NCBI RefSeq assembly: GCF_900115305.1
Contig: NZ_FOVW01000003.1
Span: 1 to 64,000 of the forward strand
Direction: 5' to 3'
DNA length: 64,000 nucleotides
Source of the DNA: Algoriphagus ornithinivorans
Lineage (GTDB): Bacteria > Bacteroidota > Bacteroidia > Cytophagales > Cyclobacteriaceae
Positions within the stretch are counted from its first letter, which is position 1. The number at the start of each line of letters is the position of its first letter. The notes under the pieces were generated by a model, which had not been told where the DNA came from, did no database searches, and saw only the letters and a list, made by a program, of their open reading frames with translations. The position numbers and the translations under genes are program-made. Positions 36,792 through 46,058 of this stretch are shown in pieces.

Positions 36792-37748
36792 TTATCTCAA
36801 TCCAGCAGGCCAAGGCTTACCAGAATTAGACTTAATCGTTACTAGACCAGTTTCTCCATCAGAGTTTAACCACTGAATTACAAGATCCTGAGCATTAACA
36901 CTTACTACAGTCATGGAGTAAGAAGCACTGTACTTATCAGATCCGCTCATGGTCAACTTACCACAGGCATCATTGATTCGAACGTTTCCACTACCCCAAG
37001 AGTCACCATAGCAGTTCCAGAACCCAAAGGTTCCGTCTGTGATTCTATAAGCACCAGGAGTAGAAGCTATCGCTGTGAACGTTGTTGTTCCAGAGATAGT
37101 ACCTGGGCAAGAGCCATAAATAGACTGCATGTTGGACTGAGTAAAGTTGTATGTTCCCGCAAGGTCAGAAGGACAAATTACACTCACATTATATTGGAAT
37201 GGAGAAGCATAGAAAGGAGCACCAGCAACGTTAGTAGTAACGTTGTCACTGGAGAATCTTCTACCAAATTTATCATTCAATACTAATCTGAATTCGAATA
37301 CGTCCGCGCCTTCGATTTGAGCAGGAGTTAAACCTACAGCAGAGATGGCTTCAGAAGCAGGGATCTCAAAAGAAACTCTTAAGAATCTAGATTCTGAATT
37401 TGGAGCGAAGTCAGACTTCTGAAGAGTTCTAACAAGAACATCGTTGGCTGGAGTATACTCAAGACCAACACCTGGGATCAATCGTCTGTGACGAACTCGA
37501 ATTTCAACTGTTTCTACAGTGTTACCATCTTCAGCATCTACGGCCTCCAAAGTCAAAGCAAATTTAGAATTAGCCAGATTAAAGAAGTTGAACGTTGTGC
37601 TGGTTCTTGAGATGGTTCTCAAATAAGCCGCCGTATCAAAGTCGGTATATGGAATATTCGGCTCTACAAAGTCTCTACAGGAGCTGAGGAAAATCAAAGC
37701 GCCCATCAGTAGACCGAAACTATATTTTATCATTTTCATATTTTTCAA
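36792..37748 (-). CDS. SusC/D-associated surface lipoprotein of unknown ligand
   Basis: The 318-residue protein has a lipoprotein signal (LIFLSSCRD). Residues 30-190 form an unknown beta-rich region; residues 190-318, starting CPSDLAGTYNF, hold a second beta-domain seen in accessory lipoproteins of SusC/D loci, with Cys pairs (CPSD, SCPG, NCYG, ACGK) that may form disulfides. It lies 9 bases after susD and ends the operon. By position it should bind the same ligand as SusC/D at the cell surface. No enzyme motif is visible. Confidence 0.75.
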   Translation of the reverse strand: MKNMKMIKYSFGLLMGALIFLSSCRDFVEPNIPYTDFDTAAYLRTISRTSTTFNFFNLANSKFALTLEAVDAEDGNTVETVEIRVRHRRLIPGVGLEYTPANDVLVRTLQKSDFAPNSESRFLRVSFEIPASEAISAVGLTPAQIEGADVFEFRLVLNDKFGRRFSSDNVTTNVAGAPFYASPFQYNVSVICPSDLAGTYNFTQSNMQSIYGSCPGTISGTTTFTAIASTPGAYRITDGTFGFWNCYGDSWGSGNVRINDACGKLTMSGSDKYSASYSMTVVSVNAQDLVIQWLNSDGETGLVTIKSNSGKPWPAGLR

Positions 37749-37757
37749 ATTTATCGG

Positions 37758-39410
37758 TTATTGAACCCAAGCATTTCCTGCAGGATTTGTATCCCAAAAT
37801 ACTTGTACGGACTGATCAGGTTTTTGAACCGCTTTGGTATTTGTAACCATATAGTTGTTTGGATAGAAGAATGATCTTGGGAAAATTCCAGGATTCTGCT
37901 CCAAACCAGGCTGCATAGGTGAAGGCTTACCTGTTCTTCTATAAAGGTTATATGATTCAATTCCATTACCGTACAATGACAACCAATACTCTCTACCAAT
38001 GACACTCATTTTGGCATCACTAGAACTGGTAGCATCAAATTCGTCACCAACATACTTCAAGTAATTGTCGATATTGGCTGTCAAATTGATACCCTGAGCG
38101 GTTAAGAATGCATTGATAGCGCCACCTTCAGAAGTACCTCTACTAAATGCAACTACATAATCCATGTGCTTTTTGATACCAGACAGCAAATAGGTTTTTG
38201 CATTTCCAGTAGTACCTAGGGTCTGAGCAGCTTCAGCCAACATGAAGTCAACATAAGCAGCAAGCATGATTGGATGAATTCCAGCTCCTTGAGCTCCCAA
38301 TGAAGGGTTGTTTACAGGAGAAGCAGAGTTATTATCAAATCTACCTCCAGCTGGGAATACACCCCAAGCAGTTCTCTTCAATCCATCTGGTGGAATACCG
38401 TCTGGATCTAGGTGATCACGACCCCAATATCCTCTCTGACCAGGAAGACAGTAGATAAAATTACCTACTAAATAGTGTGGCGGAGGAATCTGAGTAATAC
38501 ACTCAATTTCATCTGGATTAGTAGAATTAACTAATACCTGTCTGTAGAAATAGAATCTTGCACGAGGATCATCAAAGCCTTTAGCTTCAGTCATGTGCCA
38601 CATGTAGAAAGTAGACTGATAATCTCCACCACCTTGTGTATACTGACCTGCAAATCTAGGATGACGAGAATCAGGATCAGCTCTTGTTGTTCCAAAACGG
38701 AACACAAAATCATCCCCAGTTTTCAACATATTATCTGCTGCAATCAAAGCATTGATAGCAGAAGTTGAACCAGCTCTATCGACCAATTTTCTGTTCAAAT
38801 GGTATCTTAACTTCAAGGTATTCACCAAACGAATCCACTTGGTGTAATTACGGTTGTAGTAATAATCATTTGGTGTACCAGAAGAAGGGTTAGCTGCAAA
38901 GTGAGCAGCTGCTTCGTTCAAGGCTGCCAAAGCAGCATCATAAACAGCAGCACCCTGGTCTACCGCAGGATTGAACTCGTTAGGGTCCAAAGCCTGAGAG
39001 AAAGGAACATCACCGTATGAATCTACCAAGTTAAACAAGACCATTGCCTTGATTGTCTTAGCGATACCCAAGTGTCTTTGGAAGTTTGAAGCTTCAGCTA
39101 AAGGCTCCAAGAACTTAATGTCTGCTAAAATATTTGCATAAGCATTAGTCCAATATCCGTTTGTAGTAACTGGAGTATAAGCTCCTTCGTACTGCGCAGA
39201 ACCTTGGTTAATAATACGAGTCAATCGCATTCCATCATCTCCAACCGTGTTGAAGAAGGACTGATAATCTAACTGAATTCTGTTTAACAGAAAGTCAGGA
39301 GAAGCTGTGTCTGCGTTTACAGCATTTGGGTTTTCCAACAAATCTAGATCACAGGAAACCGCAAACAGTGTGCTGACAGCCAGCAATAAACTATATATTC
39401 TTTTTTTCAT
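37758..39410 (-). CDS. SusD/RagB-family nutrient-binding lipoprotein
   Basis: The 550-residue protein has a lipoprotein signal (STLFAVSCDLDLLENPN). The start after the Cys, LENPNAVN, and the helical TPR-like segments (FQRHLGIAKTIKAMVLFNLVDSYGDVPFSQA) identify the SusD-like group 2. It forms the hinged lid over the SusC channel and captures the ligand. The C-terminal part ends with YPNNYMVTNTKAVQKPD. It is directly behind susC (18 bases). There is no glycoside hydrolase or peptidase in the operon, so the ligand cannot be inferred. Confidence 0.9.
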   Translation of the reverse strand: MKKRIYSLLLAVSTLFAVSCDLDLLENPNAVNADTASPDFLLNRIQLDYQSFFNTVGDDGMRLTRIINQGSAQYEGAYTPVTTNGYWTNAYANILADIKFLEPLAEASNFQRHLGIAKTIKAMVLFNLVDSYGDVPFSQALDPNEFNPAVDQGAAVYDAALAALNEAAAHFAANPSSGTPNDYYYNRNYTKWIRLVNTLKLRYHLNRKLVDRAGSTSAINALIAADNMLKTGDDFVFRFGTTRADPDSRHPRFAGQYTQGGGDYQSTFYMWHMTEAKGFDDPRARFYFYRQVLVNSTNPDEIECITQIPPPHYLVGNFIYCLPGQRGYWGRDHLDPDGIPPDGLKRTAWGVFPAGGRFDNNSASPVNNPSLGAQGAGIHPIMLAAYVDFMLAEAAQTLGTTGNAKTYLLSGIKKHMDYVVAFSRGTSEGGAINAFLTAQGINLTANIDNYLKYVGDEFDATSSSDAKMSVIGREYWLSLYGNGIESYNLYRRTGKPSPMQPGLEQNPGIFPRSFFYPNNYMVTNTKAVQKPDQSVQVFWDTNPAGNAWVQ

Positions 39411-39428
39411 CTTAATTTCTGTTTGGGG

Positions 39429-42400
39429 TTAGAATGTAAGTGTTACAGTACCACCAAATCTTCTTGAGCTAGGACCTGTAACAAAGTCAAATCCTAATCC
39501 GTTACCAACACCAGTTCCCAACACGTCTACGTCATAGTTCATGTTTGGAGGGAAGTTCAAGGCAAGGAACCAAAGGTTTGTACCACTCAAGGCGATAGAA
39601 GCTCTCTTAAATGGAGTCTTTGACATCAAGTTCGATGGGATTTGATAACCCAAAGAAAGTTCTCTCAATCGAATCATAGAACCATCGAATACGTTTGGCT
39701 CATCTGTTGCACCCTGATAACCTGCAAAGAAGTAGTCAGAAGCAGTGATTTGAATATCATTTGGAGTACCATCTTCTTTCACACCTGGCATGATGAAGGT
39801 CAATTCTCTATCAATAACAGGATCTTTTGTTACACCTCTAGCTAGAGTTGCTGTCACAGTGTTAGAGAAAATAGCACCCTTATGTCTGTATTCCATCATT
39901 GCATTCAAGGTAAATCCTTTGTATGTGAAGGAGTTAATCCAAGAACCAGTCCAAGCTGGGTTTGGATCACCTAATACTTTCAATTCAGCAGAAGGCTTAT
40001 ACAATCCGTTAGAAAGAACAATTGGCTGACCAGTTTGCTCGTCTCTTTCAAATCCTACACCCTTGATAATATTGAACGGCTGACCAGGAATAGCGAAGTT
40101 ACCCAAGGTAGTAAAACCAGCAACAACGATCTCTTCCAAACCTCCACCTAACTCGATGGTCTTAGATCTATAAAGGCCCCAGTTTATAGTAGAATTCCAT
40201 GCAAAACCTGAAGCGGTGGATACTGGAGTTACAGTTGCCTGGAATTCAATACCTCTGTTTCTGATTTTACCAATGTTGATTGCAGTTGAAGTAAATCCAG
40301 TAGAAGGATCAATAGGTGCTTGAGTAATCAAATCTCTTGTATTCTTCTGATACAAGGAAATGTCAAACTTCAACTTGTTATTGAACATCACTGCTTCAAT
40401 ACCGAATTCAGTTTCCTCGTGCAACTCTGGCTTCAAATTAGGGTTACCCAACAAGTTGGATACAGAGTGAGTCTGAGTAACGGCTCCATCTCTATCAAAA
40501 GCACGAGCACTTTGATTCAAAATGTTTCTCGTTCTATATGGAGAAGGGAAACCAGCAGAAGTACCATAACCTAATCTCAATTTCAAATCATTGATAGTGC
40601 TGCTGTTCCAGTTGAATGCAGTACTAGGAAGGAAGGAAACTGATGCTCCCGGATATAGGATTCTTCTGTTTTCAGGCTCAACTGTTGAAGTCCAGTCATT
40701 TCTTGCAGAAAGGTTAAAGAATAAATAATTAGAGTAGTCCAACGTTACGTTAGCATAAATACCCATTCTTCTTTCTTCTTGAGTAAAGTTCAAACCTCCA
40801 CCGCTATATGCATCATTACTAGATGAGTTGGTGAAGTTAGAGTGACGGAACAATCCGAAAGCCAACTGTCCTTGAGAAGCTACACCATTTTGAGAATAAG
40901 TGTCATATCTGGAGTTACCACCAATCAAAGCACTCATACCAAATTTATCAGAGAATTGCTTCTTCCAGTTGATGATCAAATCCTGGTTCCAGATACTATT
41001 TGTAACGTTTACTGATCTGTAATAACCAGAAGTTGTTGCCAATGAAGAAGAAGGTCCTCCTCTATTGTATCTCAATTCCTGCAACTCTGTATATGTATCC
41101 AAACCGATTCTATAAGTAATAGAGAAGTCATCGGTCAAGTCGTAATTAACAGCTGTAGAATTGAAGAAACGCTGTACATCAGAAGTATTCTGATAATATC
41201 TCACCAACCAGTTCGGGTTAACGATGTCATTACCACCTCTGTAGTACACAGAACTTCTATCAATTGGGTTTTCAAAAGGAAGACCACCCAAATCCACAGA
41301 ACGAGGAGTATACAATACGTGAGCAAAAACAGATGGAATACCACCAGACGGTCCGGAACCGAAGGCTGCGTTAACTGGAGGAGACTGTAGGTCTGTAATT
41401 GCGAAAGTGAAAGAAGATCTAACAGAAAGTTTGTCAGAAACTGCAGAGTTAACACCCAATCCGAAGTTGTACTTCTTCAATTCGTTACCAGGGGTAAATC
41501 CTTCCTCGTCAGTATAACCGAATGAAGCGTTGAAGCTGGTCTTGTCTGAACCACCTGCAACTTGAACAGATGTGTTAGAAATCAAACCAGTTCTGAAGAA
41601 AATCTCAGAAGGATCAGCATATGCCTTGTATTCATACTGTACTGGAGTACCTCCTACAATTCCATCAACCCAGAACTGTGGGAAAGCTTCTCTTACTTTT
41701 TGTACAGAAGAAGTAGCATATGGGTGGTTTACTGTTCTTCCTTCATCCATTCTTGGACCGAAGTTAGAGAAGAAGAAACCAGGCGCTTGCTGGAAACCAT
41801 TACCATAAACCTGACCATAAGTAGGCAAAGATGCCGCCTCGTTGGTAAATACAGATTGGTTGATAGTTACCTCAGCAGCTTTTCTCTTAGATGCTCCTGA
41901 TTTGGTAGTGATCAAGATCACACCGTTTCTACCTTGGTCACCGTAAAGTACGGTTGCTGACAAACCTTTCAATACAGAGATAGCCTCAATATTGTTAGGG
42001 TCAATATCCAAGAAACGAGAAGATGTGGTCGCACCACCTGTAGTAAATCCGTTTTGGTTGTTTGTGCTAGTGTTGAAAGGAACACCATCTACAACGAATA
42101 GAGGCTGGTTAGAACCGGTAGCTGAGGAATAACCTCTAATTACCATGTTGGTACCAGAACCTGACATACCGTTGGTAGATGTAATGTTTACACCTGGCAC
42201 TTTACCTTGCAAAACACGGGCTACGTCTTGCTCAGGTCTGTTCTCGAGCTGCTCATTACCTACAGAGGTAACTGCATAACCCAAGGCTTTCTTTTCCCTT
42301 TCAATACCGATCGCAGTTACTACCACTTCGGATAGTTGAGCTGCATCAGTTGTAAGGGTTACGTTAATAACGGTTCGGTTGCCTATCGCCTCTTCTTTGG

Positions 42401-42644
42401 ATACAAGACCCACAAAAGAGAAAATCAGCACATTCGAACCCGCAGGCACGCTGATGGAATAATTACCATCCAAATCGGTGGTAGTACCCACTGTCGTACC
42501 CTTCACGAGGACGGTTGCACCCGGCAAGCCTAGTCCATCTTCGTCGGAAATTACCGTACCGGTAATTACCCGCTGTTGCGCCGACACCTCATAGCTAAGT
42601 GTCATGGTGAAAAGCGCAACAACAAAGAGTAAAGCTTTTCTCAT
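39429..42644 (-). CDS. SusC/RagA-family TonB-linked outer-membrane protein
   Basis: The 1071-residue protein has a signal peptide ending VSAQQ, a carboxypeptidase-like beta-sandwich at residues 25-105 (ITGTVISDEDGLGLPGATVLVKGT), the SusC signature LSEVVVTAIGIEREKKALGYA, a plug at 120-250 and a barrel to the end (RRFGGTVTLTF). With the SusD-like protein it imports ligands by TonB. The codon use is even and A/T-ending less extreme than in neighbours, as expected for high expression. A long AT-rich leader region lies upstream. Confidence 0.93.
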   Translation of the reverse strand: MRKALLFVVALFTMTLSYEVSAQQRVITGTVISDEDGLGLPGATVLVKGTTVGTTTDLDGNYSISVPAGSNVLIFSFVGLVSKEEAIGNRTVINVTLTTDAAQLSEVVVTAIGIEREKKALGYAVTSVGNEQLENRPEQDVARVLQGKVPGVNITSTNGMSGSGTNMVIRGYSSATGSNQPLFVVDGVPFNTSTNNQNGFTTGGATTSSRFLDIDPNNIEAISVLKGLSATVLYGDQGRNGVILITTKSGASKRKAAEVTINQSVFTNEAASLPTYGQVYGNGFQQAPGFFFSNFGPRMDEGRTVNHPYATSSVQKVREAFPQFWVDGIVGGTPVQYEYKAYADPSEIFFRTGLISNTSVQVAGGSDKTSFNASFGYTDEEGFTPGNELKKYNFGLGVNSAVSDKLSVRSSFTFAITDLQSPPVNAAFGSGPSGGIPSVFAHVLYTPRSVDLGGLPFENPIDRSSVYYRGGNDIVNPNWLVRYYQNTSDVQRFFNSTAVNYDLTDDFSITYRIGLDTYTELQELRYNRGGPSSSLATTSGYYRSVNVTNSIWNQDLIINWKKQFSDKFGMSALIGGNSRYDTYSQNGVASQGQLAFGLFRHSNFTNSSSNDAYSGGGLNFTQEERRMGIYANVTLDYSNYLFFNLSARNDWTSTVEPENRRILYPGASVSFLPSTAFNWNSSTINDLKLRLGYGTSAGFPSPYRTRNILNQSARAFDRDGAVTQTHSVSNLLGNPNLKPELHEETEFGIEAVMFNNKLKFDISLYQKNTRDLITQAPIDPSTGFTSTAINIGKIRNRGIEFQATVTPVSTASGFAWNSTINWGLYRSKTIELGGGLEEIVVAGFTTLGNFAIPGQPFNIIKGVGFERDEQTGQPIVLSNGLYKPSAELKVLGDPNPAWTGSWINSFTYKGFTLNAMMEYRHKGAIFSNTVTATLARGVTKDPVIDRELTFIMPGVKEDGTPNDIQITASDYFFAGYQGATDEPNVFDGSMIRLRELSLGYQIPSNLMSKTPFKRASIALSGTNLWFLALNFPPNMNYDVDVLGTGVGNGLGFDFVTGPSSRRFGGTVTLTF

Positions 42645-43223
42645 AAGGTATTTAGTTTAGTTGATACGTAAAGAAAATCTGTTTCAATTGAATTTCAAAA
42701 TATTCAAAATTTGTAATTATTATTTTTTTTGTAATGTATTTTATTGGTTAAACACAATTTAAAAGATTTTTTAACCTAATTATTCATACAGTTAGTTAAA
42801 TATTGACTATTTAAAAGCCTTTTTTAAAATTAAGCGGTAGAAATTTTGTATAAGCGGTGTAAAAAGATGATTATTTGGTAAAGTATGGGTATTTAACAAA
42901 TATTAACTGTTTTGCATGGCATATGTCCAGATGACAAAATTTTATTTTGATTTCTATTGCAGGAAATATCATTTTTAAAAAAAATATTACATCGATTTAT
43001 TTCCTAAAACCTTATATAGTTCTTTTAGGAATTGATTTTAAAAAATTTAACCTCTTTTAAAGGTTCTTAATCCAATTTTTATTTTGATGCAAATATCAAC
43101 GACCTGGAGTATTTCAGAAAAAATTAAAAAAATCTCAAATCAGGGTTCAAATCTTTTATGATGACTTTATTTTTTTGCGAATTCAGAAAAAATAGGTTCA
43201 AAAAAATAATATGAGACTGAATT
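42645..43223. other. 579-base AT-rich spacer upstream of susC
   Basis: This is the only spacer above 300 bases. It holds no open frame of coding character and no tRNA. It is very A/T rich with poly-A and poly-T runs, lacks an exact TAnnTTTG on the susC strand, and contains the direct repeat listed separately. It probably carries the susC promoter and leader. Confidence 0.6.
42831..42858. repeat. TAAGCGGT direct repeat with 20-base spacing
   Basis: TAAGCGGT occurs at 42831-42838 and 42851-42858, start to start 20 bases, or two helical turns. They are the only G/C-rich islands in this stretch and lie about 190-215 bases upstream of the susC ATG. A dimeric activator site is a reasonable guess. 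Confidence 0.45.
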
Positions 43224-43724
43224 TTAAAACGAATATCTTAAAGTAAGGGCAGCTTCATCTTCCCAAAGAGTAGTGAAATCAGCAAAATTATATGCGGGTT
43301 TCCAGTAAACTCCCAAATAAAAGTTACTCCGGTTGATATTATACTCTAAACCCACTATTGCATCTACTCCAAATACATTATAATCCTGATCAATTTTGTA
43401 AACCCAAGGAGGTTCACCCTTCCCATCTTTCCACATGCCATAGTGGGCTCCTCCGCCAACATACCATTCCAACCCCTCAAATTCTCTGATATCCCAATGG
43501 TGTTCATACAACAAAGCTCCAACCCAGCCCTTCCATCGATTATATACCAATAAGTCAATGGCTCCTTGTTCGGAGATGAACTGCTTGACCGTTCCTCCCA
43601 AGTTGGTTCCTCCAACTACTCCCACCATGGTATTGTAAGCTCTAACTTGGGCTTTCGCAGAAGGAATTTGGAAAAACACTACTCCTGCAAACAATAGCAC
43701 AAACACAATCTTTTTCATCGACAT
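43224..43724 (-). CDS. Small outer-membrane beta-barrel protein
   Basis: The 166-residue protein starts MSMKKIVFVLLFAGVVFF and its signal ends with SAKAQ. The mature part has alternating strand patterns and ends ALTLRYSF, a good barrel terminus. Many aromatic residues (GGGAHYGMW) line the strands. The call stops at outer-membrane protein; the ligand or role is unknown. It is the last gene after bshC and the cyclo-ligase gene (13 bases after the latter). Confidence 0.7.
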   Translation of the reverse strand: MSMKKIVFVLLFAGVVFFQIPSAKAQVRAYNTMVGVVGGTNLGGTVKQFISEQGAIDLLVYNRWKGWVGALLYEHHWDIREFEGLEWYVGGGAHYGMWKDGKGEPPWVYKIDQDYNVFGVDAIVGLEYNINRSNFYLGVYWKPAYNFADFTTLWEDEAALTLRYSF

Positions 43725-43737
43725 TATAAATTCAAGA

Positions 43738-44307
43738 CTAAAATGTAAGGACTTTTTGAGGATTTATACAAAAGTCCAACGGAATATCATGTGCTTCTTT
43801 AGGTAATTCTTTCTCTGGTCCAAAAAAACTCAAGCCAAGCTTAATTGGCTCATAACTCAACTCATACAAAAATTTATCATAATAGCCTTTACCAAAGCCT
43901 AACCTTGCTCCACTTTCATCATAAGCTAATAATGGGATGAAAATCAGGTCTATTTCAGGCTTTTCTATCAAATCAAATTCCACAGGTAAAGGAATCCCCC
44001 ACTTATCTTCAACAAATTCTACGTTTTTTGGGACAGTAATAGTTTGGAGAGTATTGGTTGAAACTTGTACCATAGAGGTATATAAAGGAACCCCTGCTCT
44101 CCAAAAAAACTCAACAATGGGAAAGGTATTCACCTCACGCTGTTTTTTTATCGGTAAAAAAATATGGACTCTATGGAATTTTTGATCCTTCAACCATTCA
44201 GTTAAGTTTTTAAAAATTAATAAGGAAGCCTCCTCTAGCTCCTTATCGGATAAGGATTTCCGCTTTTCCTTATAAAGCCTTCTGTATTCATCTTTTTCAG
44301 TCCTCAT
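43738..44307 (-). CDS. 5-formyltetrahydrofolate cyclo-ligase
   Basis: The 189-residue protein begins with a basic segment (EYRRLYKEKRKSLSD) and carries the signature ARLGFGKGYYDKFL near residue 135, which binds ATP and folate. The enzyme converts 5-formyl-THF to 5,10-methenyl-THF using ATP. The start overlaps the end of bshC by 11 bases, so the two are translated together. Length and motifs are standard. Confidence 0.92.
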   Translation of the reverse strand: MRTEKDEYRRLYKEKRKSLSDKELEEASLLIFKNLTEWLKDQKFHRVHIFLPIKKQREVNTFPIVEFFWRAGVPLYTSMVQVSTNTLQTITVPKNVEFVEDKWGIPLPVEFDLIEKPEIDLIFIPLLAYDESGARLGFGKGYYDKFLYELSYEPIKLGLSFFGPEKELPKEAHDIPLDFCINPQKVLTF

Positions 44308-45862
44308 ATTTCAAAACCATCATTCTGAAATCCATGGGGTCAAAATTTTCAAATAGCTTCTCAATCAATAATTCATCTGCTAGATAAAACTGCATCATAT
44401 TAACCACTCTCTCCTGAGGACTGCCATTGGGCTTGAGGTAGTCCTCTATATCATCTACTCGACTGAAGGCGATTTGATGTCTCTTTTCTTCAGCCTTGCG
44501 GAGCTTATCAGACATTTGATCCAAAATTTTCAAACTCCTCACCTTGGCAGCTTCAAAAGAACCCTTTAGACTTTTCTCCAAAGATTCAGCCTCTTTCCCT
44601 CTATTATCAAAAAGTAATGCTACTTGTTCTCTTTCTTTTTTCATTTGAATGTCGGAAAGGGCATTCTTGGCAACAAAATCCTTTTTCCATACCTCTTTAT
44701 CCATAAAAATAGAATTCTCATCCCATCCCAACTTTTCAATTTTTCTAAGAATTTCTTTACTCAAAATCAAAGCAAAATTCCTTGGTAACAATACGGGAAA
44801 GGGAGTTTGGAAATGATCAAATACACCCTTCAGCTGCAACCAATAGACTGCCTCGGCAGGTCCTCCCAAATAGGCTAAATTCGGTAAAATCATCTCCTGA
44901 TAGAGGGGTCTTAAAACCACATTAGGGCTGAATCTCTCCGGATGATCTTCCACTAATTTTAGAATCTCATCCTGCGAAAACTTCAAGTCTGAATTTAATA
45001 CCAGATAAGAATCTCCATGCTTTTCTATTCGCTCTCGCAAACCCTGATCCAAATAGAAAAAGTTAATTTCTCTTGGAAAAATCTGTCCGGAATAACCTAA
45101 AGTCTCCAAGGATTCTGTTTTCAATACCGCCTCTTTGTGGGGAGTATGATCGATCAAATCTGACTTCATTACCTCCTTAAACAGTCCTTTCAAACCCGCA
45201 TCATGACCATCTACAATCAGCAAGCCTTTTTCTCCAAATAATTCGTGAACATATTTTCTGACAGCTTCTTTCAGCGTCTTGGAGCTAGAATATGCTTGCT
45301 TAAAAACATCATGTACAAAAGGAACCTCTTTCAAAAATTCTTGAAAACTGGCATCTAACTCAAAATCCCCAACAGCTCCGCTTTGATCGGAATTCCATTG
45401 ATATTTTTTTCCGTCTAATTTAAAATAATTGATCTCATCAAAATCATGATCTTCGCTCGCCATCCAATAAACAGGAACAAAATGGTGATTAGGATATGCT
45501 TTGTTTAGTTCCTCGGCAAGTTTGATTGTAGATACGATCTTATAGATGAAATAGAGTGGCCCAGTGAATAAATTCAATTGATGACCCGTAGTTACGGTAA
45601 AAGTATTGGGGCCGGCAAGTGCTTCTAATTGTTTTTTTTCTTCTTCAAAAAGTTCAATTCCCTCGTATTGTTTGGCTAAACTTTGACAGAGAATTTTCCT
45701 GTTGTTTTCTGGAAACTCTTTCTTTTCTATAGCCTGCTTGAAACTCTCGATTTCTGGCAGATGAGTATAAAACGGTCTCAATTCTGCTTTTCCCTCTATG
45801 TAATCCAAGAAAAATGATGAAAACTGATGTGTTTCTCTGAGATCTACGCAGTATTTTTTCAT
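44297..45862 (-). CDS. bshC: Bacillithiol biosynthesis cysteine-adding enzyme BshC
   Basis: The 521-residue protein has the BshC landmarks HQLNLFTGPLYFIYKI, YWMASEDHDFDEINYF and LGGPAEAVYWLQLK, in a Rossmann-like core with a coiled-coil near residues 400-480 (REQVALLFDNRGKEAESLEKSL). It joins cysteine to glucosaminyl-malate, the last step of bacillithiol synthesis, so the organism uses this low-molecular-weight thiol. bshA and bshB are not in the window. It leads an operon with the cyclo-ligase. Confidence 0.94.
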   Translation of the reverse strand: MKKYCVDLRETHQFSSFFLDYIEGKAELRPFYTHLPEIESFKQAIEKKEFPENNRKILCQSLAKQYEGIELFEEEKKQLEALAGPNTFTVTTGHQLNLFTGPLYFIYKIVSTIKLAEELNKAYPNHHFVPVYWMASEDHDFDEINYFKLDGKKYQWNSDQSGAVGDFELDASFQEFLKEVPFVHDVFKQAYSSSKTLKEAVRKYVHELFGEKGLLIVDGHDAGLKGLFKEVMKSDLIDHTPHKEAVLKTESLETLGYSGQIFPREINFFYLDQGLRERIEKHGDSYLVLNSDLKFSQDEILKLVEDHPERFSPNVVLRPLYQEMILPNLAYLGGPAEAVYWLQLKGVFDHFQTPFPVLLPRNFALILSKEILRKIEKLGWDENSIFMDKEVWKKDFVAKNALSDIQMKKEREQVALLFDNRGKEAESLEKSLKGSFEAAKVRSLKILDQMSDKLRKAEEKRHQIAFSRVDDIEDYLKPNGSPQERVVNMMQFYLADELLIEKLFENFDPMDFRMMVLKYED

Positions 45863-46043
45863 GAGGGTGATTGGTAATTTCGTCTAGGCAAACTGATGGC
45901 TATCAGCCAAAGTTCGGTTTTTTTATTAAAAATCACGCTTTCTTACATCAATGGAAGATAGTTTCTATCAAATATCCCTAACAAAAGGAACAAATTCTCC
46001 AGATTTGACTTTTCACTAAAATATATGTCTCCATCAAAAAGCT

Positions 46044-46051
46044 TAGCTTTG
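46044..46051 (+). promoter_or_regulatory. Candidate -7 box for the M16-ispF-mnmD operon
   Basis: TAGCTTTG followed by CG is an exact TAnnTTTG match only 7 bases before the ATG at 46059. Transcription would start at or next to the start codon, giving a leaderless or nearly leaderless message. No TTG at the right -33 spacing is visible. Confidence 0.4.
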
Positions 46052-46058
46052 CGACCTT

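Noticed and set aside
42645..43223. A possible hidden RNA gene or tRNA in the long AT-rich spacer
   Set aside because: No cloverleaf, no GC-rich stem and no terminator is visible; only AT runs and one direct repeat, so I list it just as a spacer.
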